49,525 nucleotides of DNA from contig DAISJD010000009.1 in NCBI GenBank assembly GCA_036821645.1, positions 1-49,525 of the forward strand, read 5' to 3'. Both the position numbers and the translations under genes were made by a program. Source of the stretch: DAISJD01 sp036821645 (GTDB lineage: Bacteria > Pseudomonadota > Alphaproteobacteria > ATCC43930 > CGMCC-115725). Each line of letters begins with the position of its first letter. The stretch's first letter is position 1. The notes under the pieces were generated by a model that did not search any database, was not told the origin of the DNA, and worked only from the letters and a program-made list of their open reading frames with translations. Shown piece after piece: positions 33,933 through 43,269 of the stretch.

Positions 33933-36108
33933 TCTTCACACCATTCTTGCTGGATGTCGGAATCGCGATCAAAAACTCGGTTCCTTCACCTTCGGTACTG
34001 TTACAAGAAATTGTCCCATCGAGACTCTTAGTAACGAGATTATAGACGATACTAAGTCCAAGTCCACTCCCACCTTGCCCCCGTTTGGTCGTGTAAAACG
34101 GTTCGAAAACGCGTCTGCGGACTTCATCAGACATTCCCTTGCCGTTATCTTTATAGCTAATCAAAACATTATCATTTTCTTTCGTAGCAGAAAGACGAAT
34201 AATGCCATGATCTCCAGGGCCATAAGCATGAATGATAGAGTTCATCACAAGATTACTGACAATTTGCCAAATAGCTGAAGGTGTAGTTTCAAGTGTAATT
34301 TTTTCACCAGCAATCACTTCGCTTGTATGGCCAGCCTTACGTAACTCTGGGCGAAGGCTGATCATGACGTCGTTTAGATAAGATTCGAGATCGATTTCAC
34401 GCCTTGTTTCACTTGATTGATCGACAGCAACCAACTTAAAGCTGCGTACCAATTCAGCTGCACGCATCAAATTGGCTTCAATAATTTCCGTAGACCGCAC
34501 CGCCGTGTCGAAAAAACTGACGAGGTCGGATTTTTTCATTTCATTTTGGGCCATTTTCTCGGTGATTTTTCGCGTCGCATTGCGCAACGATGAGGCAGCC
34601 GTGACGCCGACCCCGATCGGGGTATTCACCTCATGGGCGACACCGGCAACCACCGACCCTAAAGAGGCCAGTTTTTCGCGTTCGACCAAGTCATTTTGCG
34701 TACTGCGCAACATATCGAGCGTCGAGCTCAATTCCGCATTGGCCTTTGTTACTTCAGAGGTGCGGGTTGCGATCATTTCTTCGAGGTGATCTTTATAGCT
34801 CGATAGTTCGCGTTGGGCGATTTGCTTGTCATGGGCTTCGATCGATGCTGCAAGAACGGCGGCAACTGCACTGATGAAACTAACCTCGTCTGCGGCCCAT
34901 TCCCGTAAAGTACCGGTATGTTCGACAGTGATGATCGCATCAAGCCTGCCATCGATTTGCACACCGGCATCGATGATGCTGACGGCGTCGGAACGGTAAT
35001 CGGTATTGGCAAAAAAATCGCGATAGCGCGGGTCTTTTCTGGCATCGCGTGCGGCCAGGATCTTTTCATCTTGTAAGGTTGCGATGAATGCGCCGCTCAT
35101 ATCTTCGCTGCGGGTCATGCCGACTTGGTGGGAATCGGTCTTTAAATCGTAGAGATCAAGACATGTGAAACAATCCTGATATAAATCGAACCGCCAGAGG
35201 CCGACACGGCTGGCGGTCAGGGCGTCGCAGACCGTTTTCGTGACGAAGGAGTAATTGTCACTGATCTGTTCACCGCGCAAACCGTCATGGCGCAACAGGA
35301 TGGACAGGGATTCATTTTCGCGCCGAATTCTTTCTTCGTCGCGCCGTGTTGCCGCATAAGCGGTGGTCAAGGTTCGGCGCATTGTTTCCATCGACTGCCC
35401 CAGACGATCCAAAACGTCGGGGACTCTGCGTTTCGGTCGATCCAAGGTCAGTTTTTCGATCGTCGGATTTTTCAGATCGATATTATTGGCATAAGTTGCC
35501 AAATGATAAAGATGGCGAGTAACAGTGCTTTGAAATATAATTAAAATAAATGCAGCAACAGATAAGGCTTTTATGCCATTTGAAAATAATGATGAAAATG
35601 TTTGGTCAAGCAATCTGGAGTAAATATTGTCAATGCTTGCATTTATTTCCAGGACACCTATTTTAATTTCTCTGTTTTTATCTTTATGAATGAGATCGTA
35701 GCGTTGAGTTAGTAGATTTTTTGACTTTTCAGTACCAGCGGACCATTTTAATTCATCTTGGGTATAAACTTTTAAGAATTCAATATCGGGTAATCTGACA
35801 AGACCGCTCAGTTGTGTCTGAATGAGTTTATCGTCTAAGACCCAAACACTATTTGTTAAAATAGGAAGTTGTGATGATTGAAACTCAATAAAACGATCTT
35901 TAATCGCCTTTATATCTTTTGTATAATCAATATATAACTGACCCAAAGTCGATATAAGAGCGATAATTGTTGAAAATATAACGATATATAGTGCCAATCT
36001 CGTTGCAATGCCGACAGAAAGCAGCCTTGCTTTCCAATTATTCAGTGTAAAAAAAAATAGTCCTTTATCCTGTTCACCAGAGTAAAAGATTTTTTCCAGC
36101 ATTGACAA
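33925..36108 (-). CDS. Membrane-bound hybrid-free sensor histidine kinase with GAF domain
   Basis: A 727-residue sensor kinase. Two transmembrane helices (about residues 37-57 and 190-210) border a periplasmic sensor domain. Then come a HAMP-like linker, a GAF-type domain (about 290-430), a coiled coil (about 430-480) and a HisKA-like segment with the phospho-acceptor in VVAGVAHEVNTPIG. The ATPase domain has NLVMNSIIHAYG, DNGKGM and GQGGSGLGLSIVYNLV. The stop overlaps the start of the HD-GYP regulator by 8 nt. The stimulus is unknown. The membrane-proximal 5' part is AT-rich in contrast to the rest. Confidence 0.93.
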   Translation of the reverse strand: MSMLEKIFYSGEQDKGLFFFTLNNWKARLLSVGIATRLALYIVIFSTIIALISTLGQLYIDYTKDIKAIKDRFIEFQSSQLPILTNSVWVLDDKLIQTQLSGLVRLPDIEFLKVYTQDELKWSAGTEKSKNLLTQRYDLIHKDKNREIKIGVLEINASIDNIYSRLLDQTFSSLFSNGIKALSVAAFILIIFQSTVTRHLYHLATYANNIDLKNPTIEKLTLDRPKRRVPDVLDRLGQSMETMRRTLTTAYAATRRDEERIRRENESLSILLRHDGLRGEQISDNYSFVTKTVCDALTASRVGLWRFDLYQDCFTCLDLYDLKTDSHQVGMTRSEDMSGAFIATLQDEKILAARDARKDPRYRDFFANTDYRSDAVSIIDAGVQIDGRLDAIITVEHTGTLREWAADEVSFISAVAAVLAASIEAHDKQIAQRELSSYKDHLEEMIATRTSEVTKANAELSSTLDMLRSTQNDLVEREKLASLGSVVAGVAHEVNTPIGVGVTAASSLRNATRKITEKMAQNEMKKSDLVSFFDTAVRSTEIIEANLMRAAELVRSFKLVAVDQSSETRREIDLESYLNDVMISLRPELRKAGHTSEVIAGEKITLETTPSAIWQIVSNLVMNSIIHAYGPGDHGIIRLSATKENDNVLISYKDNGKGMSDEVRRRVFEPFYTTKRGQGGSGLGLSIVYNLVTKSLDGTISCNSTEGEGTEFLIAIPTSSKNGVKND

Positions 36109-36304
36109 GATACTATCCTTTTAACACATATCCATCATGCCCTTATATCTGATTTGGAGTGGCGTCGTAAATATCTCTTGTCGGAAATGCTGTTGAATTT
36201 TAATTGCAACTTTAAAAAAATATTTAATTTATTATTAATTAATTGGCGTATCTTTTAAAAAATTAGCCGTAATTGAATATTTTTGTATGATTAAAAAAAA
36301 TTAA

Positions 36305-36967
36305 TTATTCTTTTATATAAAAATTAATTTGTTTAAAAACAAGATGAAACATCTCTTTTGTCAGTCTTCCCGTATTCGTATTGTAACGAGAGCAGTGATA
36401 GCTGTCGATGACGACGATATCTGTCCTGACTGGGTGCACGCTGCCATGACCGAAGGGAAAGGCGCGTTGTGGTTTTTTTAAGCAATGGATCACTTGTTGA
36501 TGGGCGATATGTCCCAAAGTCAAAATAACCCGCAAATGGCGCAGGCTGAGAATCTCTTGCGTCAAAAAGGAACGACAGTTTTTAATCTCGTCAGTCTCGG
36601 GCTTGTTGTCCGGTGGAACGCATCGAACGGCGTTGGTGATTCGGGTGTCGACCAGCCGCAACCCATCGTCGGCGGTCTCTCGATAGGACCCGACGGCGAG
36701 GTCGAAATCCAACAAGGTTTGATAGAGAAGATCGCCAGCATAATCTCCTGTAAAAGGACGTCCCGTCCGATTGGCACCGCGCAAGCCTGGTGCCAGACCG
36801 ACGATGAGGAGTTTTGCGTTCTGATCTCCGAATGAGGGGACAGGACCATTATGCCAATCGGGATGGATCGTGCGGTTTTCAGACAAAAAACCAACAAGCC
36901 GCGGACACCGCGCGCAATCGTAAGGGGGGGGTGTAAAAACACCCGCCCCCACATCCATCTCGTTCAT
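36305..36967 (-). CDS. Type 5 uracil-DNA glycosylase (UdgB)
   Basis: A 220-residue family 5 uracil-DNA glycosylase that removes uracil, and in this family also hypoxanthine, from DNA. It has CARCPRLVGF (iron-sulfur cluster cysteines), PSFGDQNAKLLIVGLAPGLRGANRTGRPFTGDYAG, ITNAVRCVPPDNKPETDEI, and the C-terminal SYHCSRYNTNTGRLT typical of UdgB. The other two cluster cysteines are probably NAVRCVPP and KNCRSF. It starts 8 nt after the NYN gene stop codon, so they form an operon. Confidence 0.93.
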   Translation of the reverse strand: MNEMDVGAGVFTPPPYDCARCPRLVGFLSENRTIHPDWHNGPVPSFGDQNAKLLIVGLAPGLRGANRTGRPFTGDYAGDLLYQTLLDFDLAVGSYRETADDGLRLVDTRITNAVRCVPPDNKPETDEIKNCRSFLTQEILSLRHLRVILTLGHIAHQQVIHCLKKPQRAFPFGHGSVHPVRTDIVVIDSYHCSRYNTNTGRLTKEMFHLVFKQINFYIKE

Positions 36968-36975
36968 TGGGGCAA

Positions 36976-37644
36976 TCAGCTACGATCCGGGATGATCGGA
37001 TCGTTGGCCGGACGGGTTGTCGCCGTCGCCGATTGGGCGACGGGTTGTTGGGTTGCCGGATCGATGATGGCGGGCTGATATGAGGGGTGATAGGGGGTAT
37101 GCTCGTCGCGCTGTTGATGCTTGCGCTGAATGGCAGGGGCGAGATCGTAGAGTTCGATGAAATTATCGGCCTGACGACGCAACTCGTCGGCAACCATAGG
37201 AGGTTGAGAGCGAACGGTTGAAACCACCGTTACGCGTACGCCTTTGCGCTGAACGGCTTCGACGAGCCGCCGAAAATCGCCATCGCCGGAAAACAAGACG
37301 ACGTGGTCGAGGTGCTGGGACATTTCCATCACGTCGATGGCCAGTTCAATATCCATGTTGCCTTTGATCTTGCGGCGTCCCATCGCATCGGTAAATTCTT
37401 TGGTCGGCTTCGTGACCATTGTGTAACCGTTATAATCCAACCAATCAACAAGCGGACGAATCGGAGAGTATTCTTGATCTTCAACAAGGGCTGTATAATA
37501 AAAGGCACGCACAAGACGTGCATTCTCCCTAAATCTATCTAATAAACGGCGATAATCAATGTCGAACCCCAATGAGCGGGCTGCCGCATAAAGATTAGAA
37601 CCGTCAATAAATAGTGCGACTCGTTCTTGCGGATATAAATTCAT
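36976..37644 (-). CDS. LabA-like NYN domain protein (PIN-fold nuclease-like)
   Basis: A 222-residue protein. The NYN/LabA-like domain (about residues 5-165) shows ALFIDGSNLYAAARSLG, KGNMDIELAIDVME, and LFSGDGDFRRLVEAVQRKG with the conserved acidic residues of the PIN-like active site. An uncharged, glutamine/proline/threonine-rich tail (about 175-222) is probably disordered. Start: ATG 37644 has AAGGA eight bases upstream and matches the family N-terminus; ATG 37671 is an alternative. Proteins of this family are thought to act on RNA. It is co-transcribed with udgB. Confidence 0.88.
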   Translation of the reverse strand: MNLYPQERVALFIDGSNLYAAARSLGFDIDYRRLLDRFRENARLVRAFYYTALVEDQEYSPIRPLVDWLDYNGYTMVTKPTKEFTDAMGRRKIKGNMDIELAIDVMEMSQHLDHVVLFSGDGDFRRLVEAVQRKGVRVTVVSTVRSQPPMVADELRRQADNFIELYDLAPAIQRKHQQRDEHTPYHPSYQPAIIDPATQQPVAQSATATTRPANDPIIPDRS

Positions 37645-37806
37645 GTCTAGAATCCTTGGCGTTTGTGTCATTTAGCAATCCTATTACGGAATGTAAAAAA
37701 CTGTGTCTAGTATGACGGCACCATGCCACCTTTCGCAAGTCTGTAACATTTGCAGACTATCTGCTTCTATAAAATAAGCTATGAAAGATTAAAAAACGAG
37801 GAATAG

Positions 37807-38301
37807 ATGATTGTCATCGCTTTGGGCGCCAATCTGCCCAGTCCCCGTTACGGGGCACCACTTGATACGTTGGAACAGGCACTTATCCGGCTCGATCAAT
37901 CTCCGCTGGCCATGACAAGGCGATCACGTTGGTATGAAACGGCGCCAGTTCCGTTGAGCGATCAGCCCTGGTACATCAACGGGGTCATCGCCGTTGAAAC
38001 CGGCATCCCGCCTCAGGATTTAATGCAGTTACTCCACCGAATCGAAGACGAATTCGGTCGCGTCCGCAGCGAGATCAACGCGCCGCGGGTTTTGGATTTG
38101 GATCTTCTCTTCTATCATGACCGCATCGACCCTAGAGGGTGGCCCATCCTGCCGCACCCACGGATGTGCGGACGTGGTTTCGTGTTGCATCCCTTGTCGG
38201 ATATCGCCCCGAACTGGCGCGATCCGGTTTCGGGACTCGATGTAACGAGCTTGATTGCGCGACTCGACCCTGGTCAGACCACAAAAGTCAGTGTGAGCTA
38301 A
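37807..38301 (+). CDS. folK: 2-amino-4-hydroxy-6-hydroxymethyldihydropteridine pyrophosphokinase
   Basis: HPPK, 164 residues, transfers pyrophosphate to hydroxymethyl-dihydropterin in folate synthesis. Key features are IALGANLPSPRYG near the start, RSRWYETAPVP, then RVLDLDLLFY (the magnesium-binding Asp pair) and PHPRMCGRGFVLHPL. No folB or folP is adjacent. The gene stands alone, facing away from the NYN gene and upstream of rpoZ, as is common in Alphaproteobacteria. Confidence 0.95.
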   Translation: MIVIALGANLPSPRYGAPLDTLEQALIRLDQSPLAMTRRSRWYETAPVPLSDQPWYINGVIAVETGIPPQDLMQLLHRIEDEFGRVRSEINAPRVLDLDLLFYHDRIDPRGWPILPHPRMCGRGFVLHPLSDIAPNWRDPVSGLDVTSLIARLDPGQTTKVSVS

Positions 38302-38458
38302 CCGGCTGATCGTCAGGGGCTTTCGTGGGGGCGTGCGGCGGAGCCCCATCATGGTCGACGGGCAGGCATGATGCATTGTAAGGCAACGGTATCGTTGCAT
38401 ATCCGGTGCCCCCATCGTATAAATGGTTCTTTCCTTGAATACGGTGAGTTGTTGAGCC

Positions 38459-38884
38459 ATGGCGCGTGTGACGGTAGAAGACTGCGTGACGAGAGTTCCG
38501 AATCGGTTTGAGCTGGTGCTGGTCGCGGCACAACGGGCGCGGGATGTGTCGTCGGGTGCTCAGATCACGGTTGATCGCGACAATGACAAGAACCCCGTGG
38601 TTGCCTTGCGCGAAATTGCCGACTACACGGTCGATGTCGAACATTTGAAGAATGTTTTGGTTTCCGGCTTGCAACGTCAGCCTGATGTCGATGAGCCGGA
38701 AGAAGATCGCGAGTTGAGCCTTGGCGATGATACATGGCCGCGAGGCGCTGGGGATCAGGCGATCGACGAAGAATTGCAGGATGATCTCGCCATCGTCGAT
38801 GAAGACGGCGATCTTGGAGACGATGAAGATCTGGCCGACGAGAAGGGTGATATCGGTCTCGATGATCTCGATGACGAGGTTTGA
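38459..38884 (+). CDS. rpoZ: RNA polymerase omega subunit
   Basis: A 141-residue omega subunit. The core MARVTVEDCVTRVPNRFELVLVAAQRARDVSSG and the following PVVALREIAD (residues 1-60) are standard. A long acidic C-terminal tail (about residues 75-141) is typical of Alphaproteobacteria. Omega aids polymerase assembly and forms part of a ppGpp site. It lies upstream of the (p)ppGpp synthetase gene, which is the usual and functionally fitting order. Confidence 0.95.
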   Translation: MARVTVEDCVTRVPNRFELVLVAAQRARDVSSGAQITVDRDNDKNPVVALREIADYTVDVEHLKNVLVSGLQRQPDVDEPEEDRELSLGDDTWPRGAGDQAIDEELQDDLAIVDEDGDLGDDEDLADEKGDIGLDDLDDEV

Positions 38885-38893
38885 TGCAAGGAT

Positions 38894-38935
38894 GAGATCC
38901 TGCCCGCCTGCTGTCGATCGGGAGGGATCTCTTTC
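38894..38935 (+). terminator. Candidate terminator or attenuator between rpoZ and relA/spoT
   Basis: A 13-bp imperfect stem (38894-38906 with 38919-38931; one G-U pair and one mismatch) with a 12-nt loop is followed by TTTCTC. It starts 9 nt after rpoZ and could reduce read-through into the next gene. Confidence 0.45.
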
Positions 38936-39002
38936 TCGTCCTCTTACCGGCCCGTCTGCTGCATAACGGACGTCGGTCTTTATTTGGAGTGGTAAGTCCT
39001 TC

Positions 39003-41144
39003 ATGGCCATGATGCGTCAGTTTGAATTGGTGGAAAAGGTGCGATCTTACGATCCGTCCGCCGATGAAGACGCGCTGAACCGGGCCTATGTGTTTTCTAT
39101 GCAGGCGCACGGCAGTCAAAAACGCGCCTCAGGCGATCCTTATTTCTCTCATCCCGTTGAGGTGGCCGGTATTCTGGCCCAAATGAAGCTGGATTGCGCT
39201 TCAATTATCACGGGTCTCTTGCACGATACTGTCGAAGATACGGTGGCGACCCTGCCGGATATCGAACGGTTGTTCGGGCGCGATATCGGTCGGTTGGTCG
39301 ATGGTGTAACGAAGCTGTCCCGGATCGAACTGCAATCCGACAAAACGAAGCAAGCTGAAAATTTCCGTAAACTCGTCCTCGCCATGTCCGAGGATATTCG
39401 GGTTCTGTTGGTGAAACTGGCCGACCGGCTGCATAATATGCAGACGCTGCATTTCATCAAAGATCCGGAAAAGCGTCGCAGAATCGCGCGCGAAACCATG
39501 GAAATTTATGCGCCCTTATCCGAACGGATCGGCATGCATCGCATGAAGGACGAGTTGGAGGATCTGGCGTTTGCCGAACTCCACCCCGAAGGGCGTGACA
39601 GCGTTTTGACCCGTCTTGCCTTTTTAAAAGAGCAGGGCGGCGACCTGGTCGAACGGGTGATCGCCGAATTGCAGGAAACCCTGACCGCAGCCGATATCAG
39701 GGCAACCGTGACCGGTCGGGAAAAGACGCCTTATTCGATTTGGCGCAAGATGCAGCGCAAAGATGTCGGTTTCGAGCAACTCTCGGACATCATGGCCTTT
39801 CGGGCCAATGTTGATTCGATCGAGGCCTGCTATCAGGCGTTGGGGGTCATTCATAGCCATTATCCGGTCGTACCCGGTCGGTTTAAAGACTATATCTCGA
39901 CCCCAAAGCCGAACAATTATCGCTCGCTCCATACCAGCGTCATAGGGCCCGTGCGACAGCGGATCGAAGTGCAGATCCGTACGAAGGAAATGCACGAGGT
40001 GGCGGAATTGGGCTTGGCCGCCCATTGGAGCTATAAGCAAGGACCAGTCAATCACGAGGGCAAACAATATCGGTGGTTGCGTGAACTGCTTGATATTTTA
40101 GAGCATGAGACCAACCCCGAAGAGTTTTTTGAAAACACGAAACTTGAGATGTTTCAGGATCAAGTTTTTTGTTTTACGCCGAAAGGCGATCTCATCGCCT
40201 TGCCGCGCTATGCGACGCCTGTCGATTTTGCCTATGCGGTTCATAGTCAGATCGGCGATACCTGCGTCGGTGCCAAGATCAATGGTCGCCTGGTGCCGTT
40301 GCGCACACAATTGTCGAATGGCGATCAGGTCGATATCGTTACCTCGAAGGCGCAAACCCCATCACCCGCTTGGGAACGATTCGTTGTTACCGGCAAAGCC
40401 CGGGCGCGGATCCGCCGGTTTGTCCGCTTTCAACAGCGCGCGCAATATATGGATCTCGGCAAGGAGATTTTGGCCCGCGCCTTCCGGCATGAACATCAGG
40501 AATTTTCAGAAAAACTGATCGAGCCCGTTGTTAAAACCTTCAATGTGGTCGCGGTCGACGATCTTTATGCCGCCGTCGGTGCGGGCCTTGTGACCAAGGG
40601 CGAGGTGTTAAACGCCGTTTTTCCGGCCCGGATCGAACAAAAAGCCAAACCGGCTCCGATCGTCAAGCCGGCGACCTCTCATCGTCGCACTGGCGACGAC
40701 GCCGTGCGGATCAGGGGCTTGATCCCCGGTATGGCTTTGCATTATGCCGGATGCTGCCATCCGCTGCCGGGTGACCGGATTGTCGGCATCGTGACGACTG
40801 GCAAGGGGGTGACGATCCACACGATCGATTGCGAAACCCTCGAAAGTTTCGTCGAAACCCCCGAACGGTGGCTGGATGTCGCCTGGGACCAAAGCGACGA
40901 TGCGCAATATGTCGGCCGTATCCATGTCTGTATCGGTAATGAACCAGGTAGTCTCGGTGGATTGACGACGGTAATAGGCAAGAATGATGCCAACATAACC
41001 AACTTAAAGATAACCCACCGATCACAAGACTTTTTTGAAATAATCGTTGATGTCGAAGTCAAAGACGTGAAGCATCTCTCCAATGTGATTGCCGCCTTGC
41101 GCGCGACCTCGCAGGTTAATTCGGTGGAACGCGCGCGAGGTTAA
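39003..41144 (+). CDS. Bifunctional (p)ppGpp synthetase/hydrolase
   Basis: RelA/SpoT homolog (Rsh), 713 residues. The HD hydrolase domain (about 45-145) has the intact YFSHPVEVA and LLHDTVEDT. The synthetase domain (about 230-345) has KTPYSIWRKM, the following DIMAFR and KPNNYRSLHT. TGS (about 385-445) and a C-terminal ACT domain (about 640-710) follow. Both catalytic sites look intact, so it should both make and break (p)ppGpp, the single-Rsh state usual in Alphaproteobacteria. It is followed 15 nt later by pdxJ. Confidence 0.95.
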   Translation: MAMMRQFELVEKVRSYDPSADEDALNRAYVFSMQAHGSQKRASGDPYFSHPVEVAGILAQMKLDCASIITGLLHDTVEDTVATLPDIERLFGRDIGRLVDGVTKLSRIELQSDKTKQAENFRKLVLAMSEDIRVLLVKLADRLHNMQTLHFIKDPEKRRRIARETMEIYAPLSERIGMHRMKDELEDLAFAELHPEGRDSVLTRLAFLKEQGGDLVERVIAELQETLTAADIRATVTGREKTPYSIWRKMQRKDVGFEQLSDIMAFRANVDSIEACYQALGVIHSHYPVVPGRFKDYISTPKPNNYRSLHTSVIGPVRQRIEVQIRTKEMHEVAELGLAAHWSYKQGPVNHEGKQYRWLRELLDILEHETNPEEFFENTKLEMFQDQVFCFTPKGDLIALPRYATPVDFAYAVHSQIGDTCVGAKINGRLVPLRTQLSNGDQVDIVTSKAQTPSPAWERFVVTGKARARIRRFVRFQQRAQYMDLGKEILARAFRHEHQEFSEKLIEPVVKTFNVVAVDDLYAAVGAGLVTKGEVLNAVFPARIEQKAKPAPIVKPATSHRRTGDDAVRIRGLIPGMALHYAGCCHPLPGDRIVGIVTTGKGVTIHTIDCETLESFVETPERWLDVAWDQSDDAQYVGRIHVCIGNEPGSLGGLTTVIGKNDANITNLKITHRSQDFFEIIVDVEVKDVKHLSNVIAALRATSQVNSVERARG

Positions 41145-41159
41145 GGGAAAGGGCTTGGC

Positions 41160-41915
41160 GTGTTTTATCATCGGCATCTGCGTCTTGGGGTCAATATCGA
41201 TCATGTGGCAACCATCCGCAATGCGCGCGGTGGGGACCATCCCGATCCGTTGCGGGCGGCGGCGGTTGCCGTGGCGGCCGGGGCCGACGGGATAACGGCC
41301 CATCTGCGTGAGGATCGCCGCCATATTACCGATACGGATATTGCCCGGTTGTCGCGCGAGATTACGGTGCCGCTCAATCTCGAAATGGCCGCAACCGATG
41401 AAATGATTGCGATCGCGGTGCGCCATCGTCCCCATGCCGTGTGTCTTGTGCCGGAACGTCGGGCTGAAGTCACGACCGAAGGGGGCCTCGATGTTAGAGG
41501 TGCGATCGATCATTTGGGGCCTAAGGTTCAGCACTTGCGGACATGCGGGATTCGGGTGTCGTTGTTCATCGACCCCGATCCAGCCCAAGTCGATGCGGCC
41601 CGTTCGGTCGGTGCCGATATTATCGAATTGCATACGGGGGCCTATTGTGCGGCCGATGAGGCCGGGCGGGTGGCGGAGATGCGCCGGATCGAAGCCGCTT
41701 CTGCCCGTGGGCACGGGCTTGGCCTTGAGATCCACGCGGGCCATGGTCTCAGTTTTTCTACTGTCGCCCCCATTGCTCGGTTACCCGCCGTAGCTGAGTT
41801 GAATATCGGTCATTTCCTGATCGGCGAGGCGATTTTTTCCGGTTTGGGCCCTGCCATCGCCGCCATGCGCGCGGCAATGGATGCGGCAAGGGCCTCTGCC
41901 GTCGGTCCGTCATGA
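41160..41915 (+). CDS. pdxJ: Pyridoxine 5'-phosphate synthase
   Basis: Last ring-closing step of the DXP-dependent vitamin B6 pathway, 251 residues. Signature segments are LRLGVNIDHVATIRNARGG, DGITAHLREDRRHI, LNLEMAATDEM, VCLVPERRAEVTTEGGLDV, and ELHTGAYC. It uses a GTG start at 41160, with AAGGGAAAGGG upstream; the first residues MFYHRHLRLG fit the family. Its last four bases overlap the acpS start, so the two are translationally coupled. Confidence 0.96.
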   Translation: MFYHRHLRLGVNIDHVATIRNARGGDHPDPLRAAAVAVAAGADGITAHLREDRRHITDTDIARLSREITVPLNLEMAATDEMIAIAVRHRPHAVCLVPERRAEVTTEGGLDVRGAIDHLGPKVQHLRTCGIRVSLFIDPDPAQVDAARSVGADIIELHTGAYCAADEAGRVAEMRRIEAASARGHGLGLEIHAGHGLSFSTVAPIARLPAVAELNIGHFLIGEAIFSGLGPAIAAMRAAMDAARASAVGPS

Positions 41916-42319
41916 TCCTTGGTATCGGTGTCGATCTCGTGGACATCAACCGGATCGAGCGCAGCATGACCCGGTTCGGGGCGCGCTTTTTGGACCGTGT
42001 CTTTACCGAGGCGGAACAGAGTTATTGTCACAGCATGGCAAAACCGGCTGCCGCTTTTGCAAAACGCTATGCTGCCAAGGAGGCGGCGGTGAAGGCGATT
42101 GGAACCGGGATTGCCGAAGGGGTATGTTGGCTGGATTTCGAGGTGACCCGTACTCTATCCGGTGCCCCCGGCCTCGTCGTATCCGGTGTGGCCCGCGACC
42201 GCGCCGTTGCCCTGACACCGATTGGCTATGTGCCGCATTTTCATCTGAGTCTGACCGACGAATTTCCCTATGCCCAGGCCTTTGTGACCTTGAGCGCTGT
42301 TTTCATGACGCAAAATTAA
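41912..42319 (+). CDS. acpS: Holo-[acyl-carrier-protein] synthase
   Basis: Adds the phosphopantetheine arm of CoA to acyl carrier protein; 135 residues. The motifs GIGVDLVDINRIE and FAKRYAAKEAAVKAIGTG (magnesium and CoA binding) are present, as is HFHLSLTDEFPYA near the end. It starts inside the last codons of pdxJ (4-nt overlap). A signal peptidase gene follows after 128 bp. That gap includes an 8-bp inverted repeat (42382-42389 with 42408-42415). Confidence 0.95.
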   Translation: MILGIGVDLVDINRIERSMTRFGARFLDRVFTEAEQSYCHSMAKPAAAFAKRYAAKEAAVKAIGTGIAEGVCWLDFEVTRTLSGAPGLVVSGVARDRAVALTPIGYVPHFHLSLTDEFPYAQAFVTLSAVFMTQN

Positions 42320-42447
42320 TAACGTCTTGCTTGACGGGGGCGGGGCGCTGTGGCTGATTGACACGAACTGGGGAAAGGTGTCGGCGGTCTTGTCACCGTT
42401 TCACATTGACCGCCGTCCGATTCAAGTAAGATAAGGATTGATCGATC

Positions 42448-43191
42448 GTGACTACGCAAGAGGAAAAGAAAGAAACAATATTGGAAGCAATTTTAAGTAT
42501 TTTTAAAATGCTGTTGATTTTACTTGTTTTTTATACATTTGCTTTTTCAAATTTTAATATTCCATCGGCATCAATGGTTCCAACTTTATTGGTTGGTGAT
42601 TATATTATCGTTTCAAAATATGCCTATGGTTATAGTAAATATACTTTTCCATTTTGGACGCCGCCGATCGAGGGGCGTATTTTTGGTCGCTTGCCCGAAC
42701 GGGGCGATGTTGCCGTCTTTCGACTGCCGCGTGATCCCGAACAGGTTTTCATCAAGCGCATCGTCGGATTGCCCGGAGATCACCTTCAAGTGAAAAAAGG
42801 GCAGCTTTTTCTGAATGGCGAGGCGGTCGCGCGGAGCCCGATCGACCCGTTTTTGACCGATGATGCCGGTTTGCCGCCCCCTGTGACCCAATATACCGAA
42901 ACATTGCCGAATGGGGTGAAGCATCCTATTCTACAGCCTGATTCGAAAGAGGAATCAGACAATACCAAAGAATATGTCGTCCCCGATGGCTATGTGTTCG
43001 GCATGGGCGATAACCGCGACAATTCTACCGATAGCCGGTATGAATCACAGGTCGGTTATATCCCAGTTGAAAATCTGGTCGGACGCGCTGAATTTCGCTA
43101 TTGGTCGGTCGACCGGCCGAAAGAATGGTGGGATCTGGTCGGTTGGGTCTCCGGCATTCGGTTTAGTCGGATCTTTTCTGGCGTTCATTAA
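42448..43191 (+). CDS. lepB: Signal peptidase I, first copy (catalytically complete)
   Basis: A 247-residue type I leader peptidase. One N-terminal transmembrane helix (about residues 15-33) is followed by the catalytic IPSASMVPTL with Ser42. GDVAVF and FIKRIVGLPGD carry the general-base Lys103, and the last conserved box is GDNRDNSTDSR. Start is GTG 42448. It removes signal peptides of exported proteins. The first 200 bases are very AT-rich, unlike the remainder of the gene. This is the first of three tandem signal-peptidase genes between acpS and rnc. Confidence 0.95.
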   Translation: MTTQEEKKETILEAILSIFKMLLILLVFYTFAFSNFNIPSASMVPTLLVGDYIIVSKYAYGYSKYTFPFWTPPIEGRIFGRLPERGDVAVFRLPRDPEQVFIKRIVGLPGDHLQVKKGQLFLNGEAVARSPIDPFLTDDAGLPPPVTQYTETLPNGVKHPILQPDSKEESDNTKEYVVPDGYVFGMGDNRDNSTDSRYESQVGYIPVENLVGRAEFRYWSVDRPKEWWDLVGWVSGIRFSRIFSGVH

Positions 43192-43206
43192 TCCTTTATG
43201 GGTTTT

Positions 43207-43231
43207 GCCGATCCGGTAATACCGGATCGGC
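43207..43231 (+). other. Perfect hairpin between the first and second lepB
   Basis: GCCGATCCGG (43207-43216) and CCGGATCGGC (43222-43231) form a perfect 10-bp stem with loop TAATA. There is no T-run after it, so it is not a standard terminator; an RNA processing or stability role is possible. Confidence 0.6.
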
Positions 43232-43269
43232 GTTGATCGATCTTCATATCGATAGGACGCGAACGGGCT

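Noticed and set aside
42358..42440. TTGACA at 42358 and TTGACC at 42406 as lepB promoter
   Set aside because: No -10 box at proper distance for the first, and only a 15-nt spacer to a weak TAAGAT for the second.
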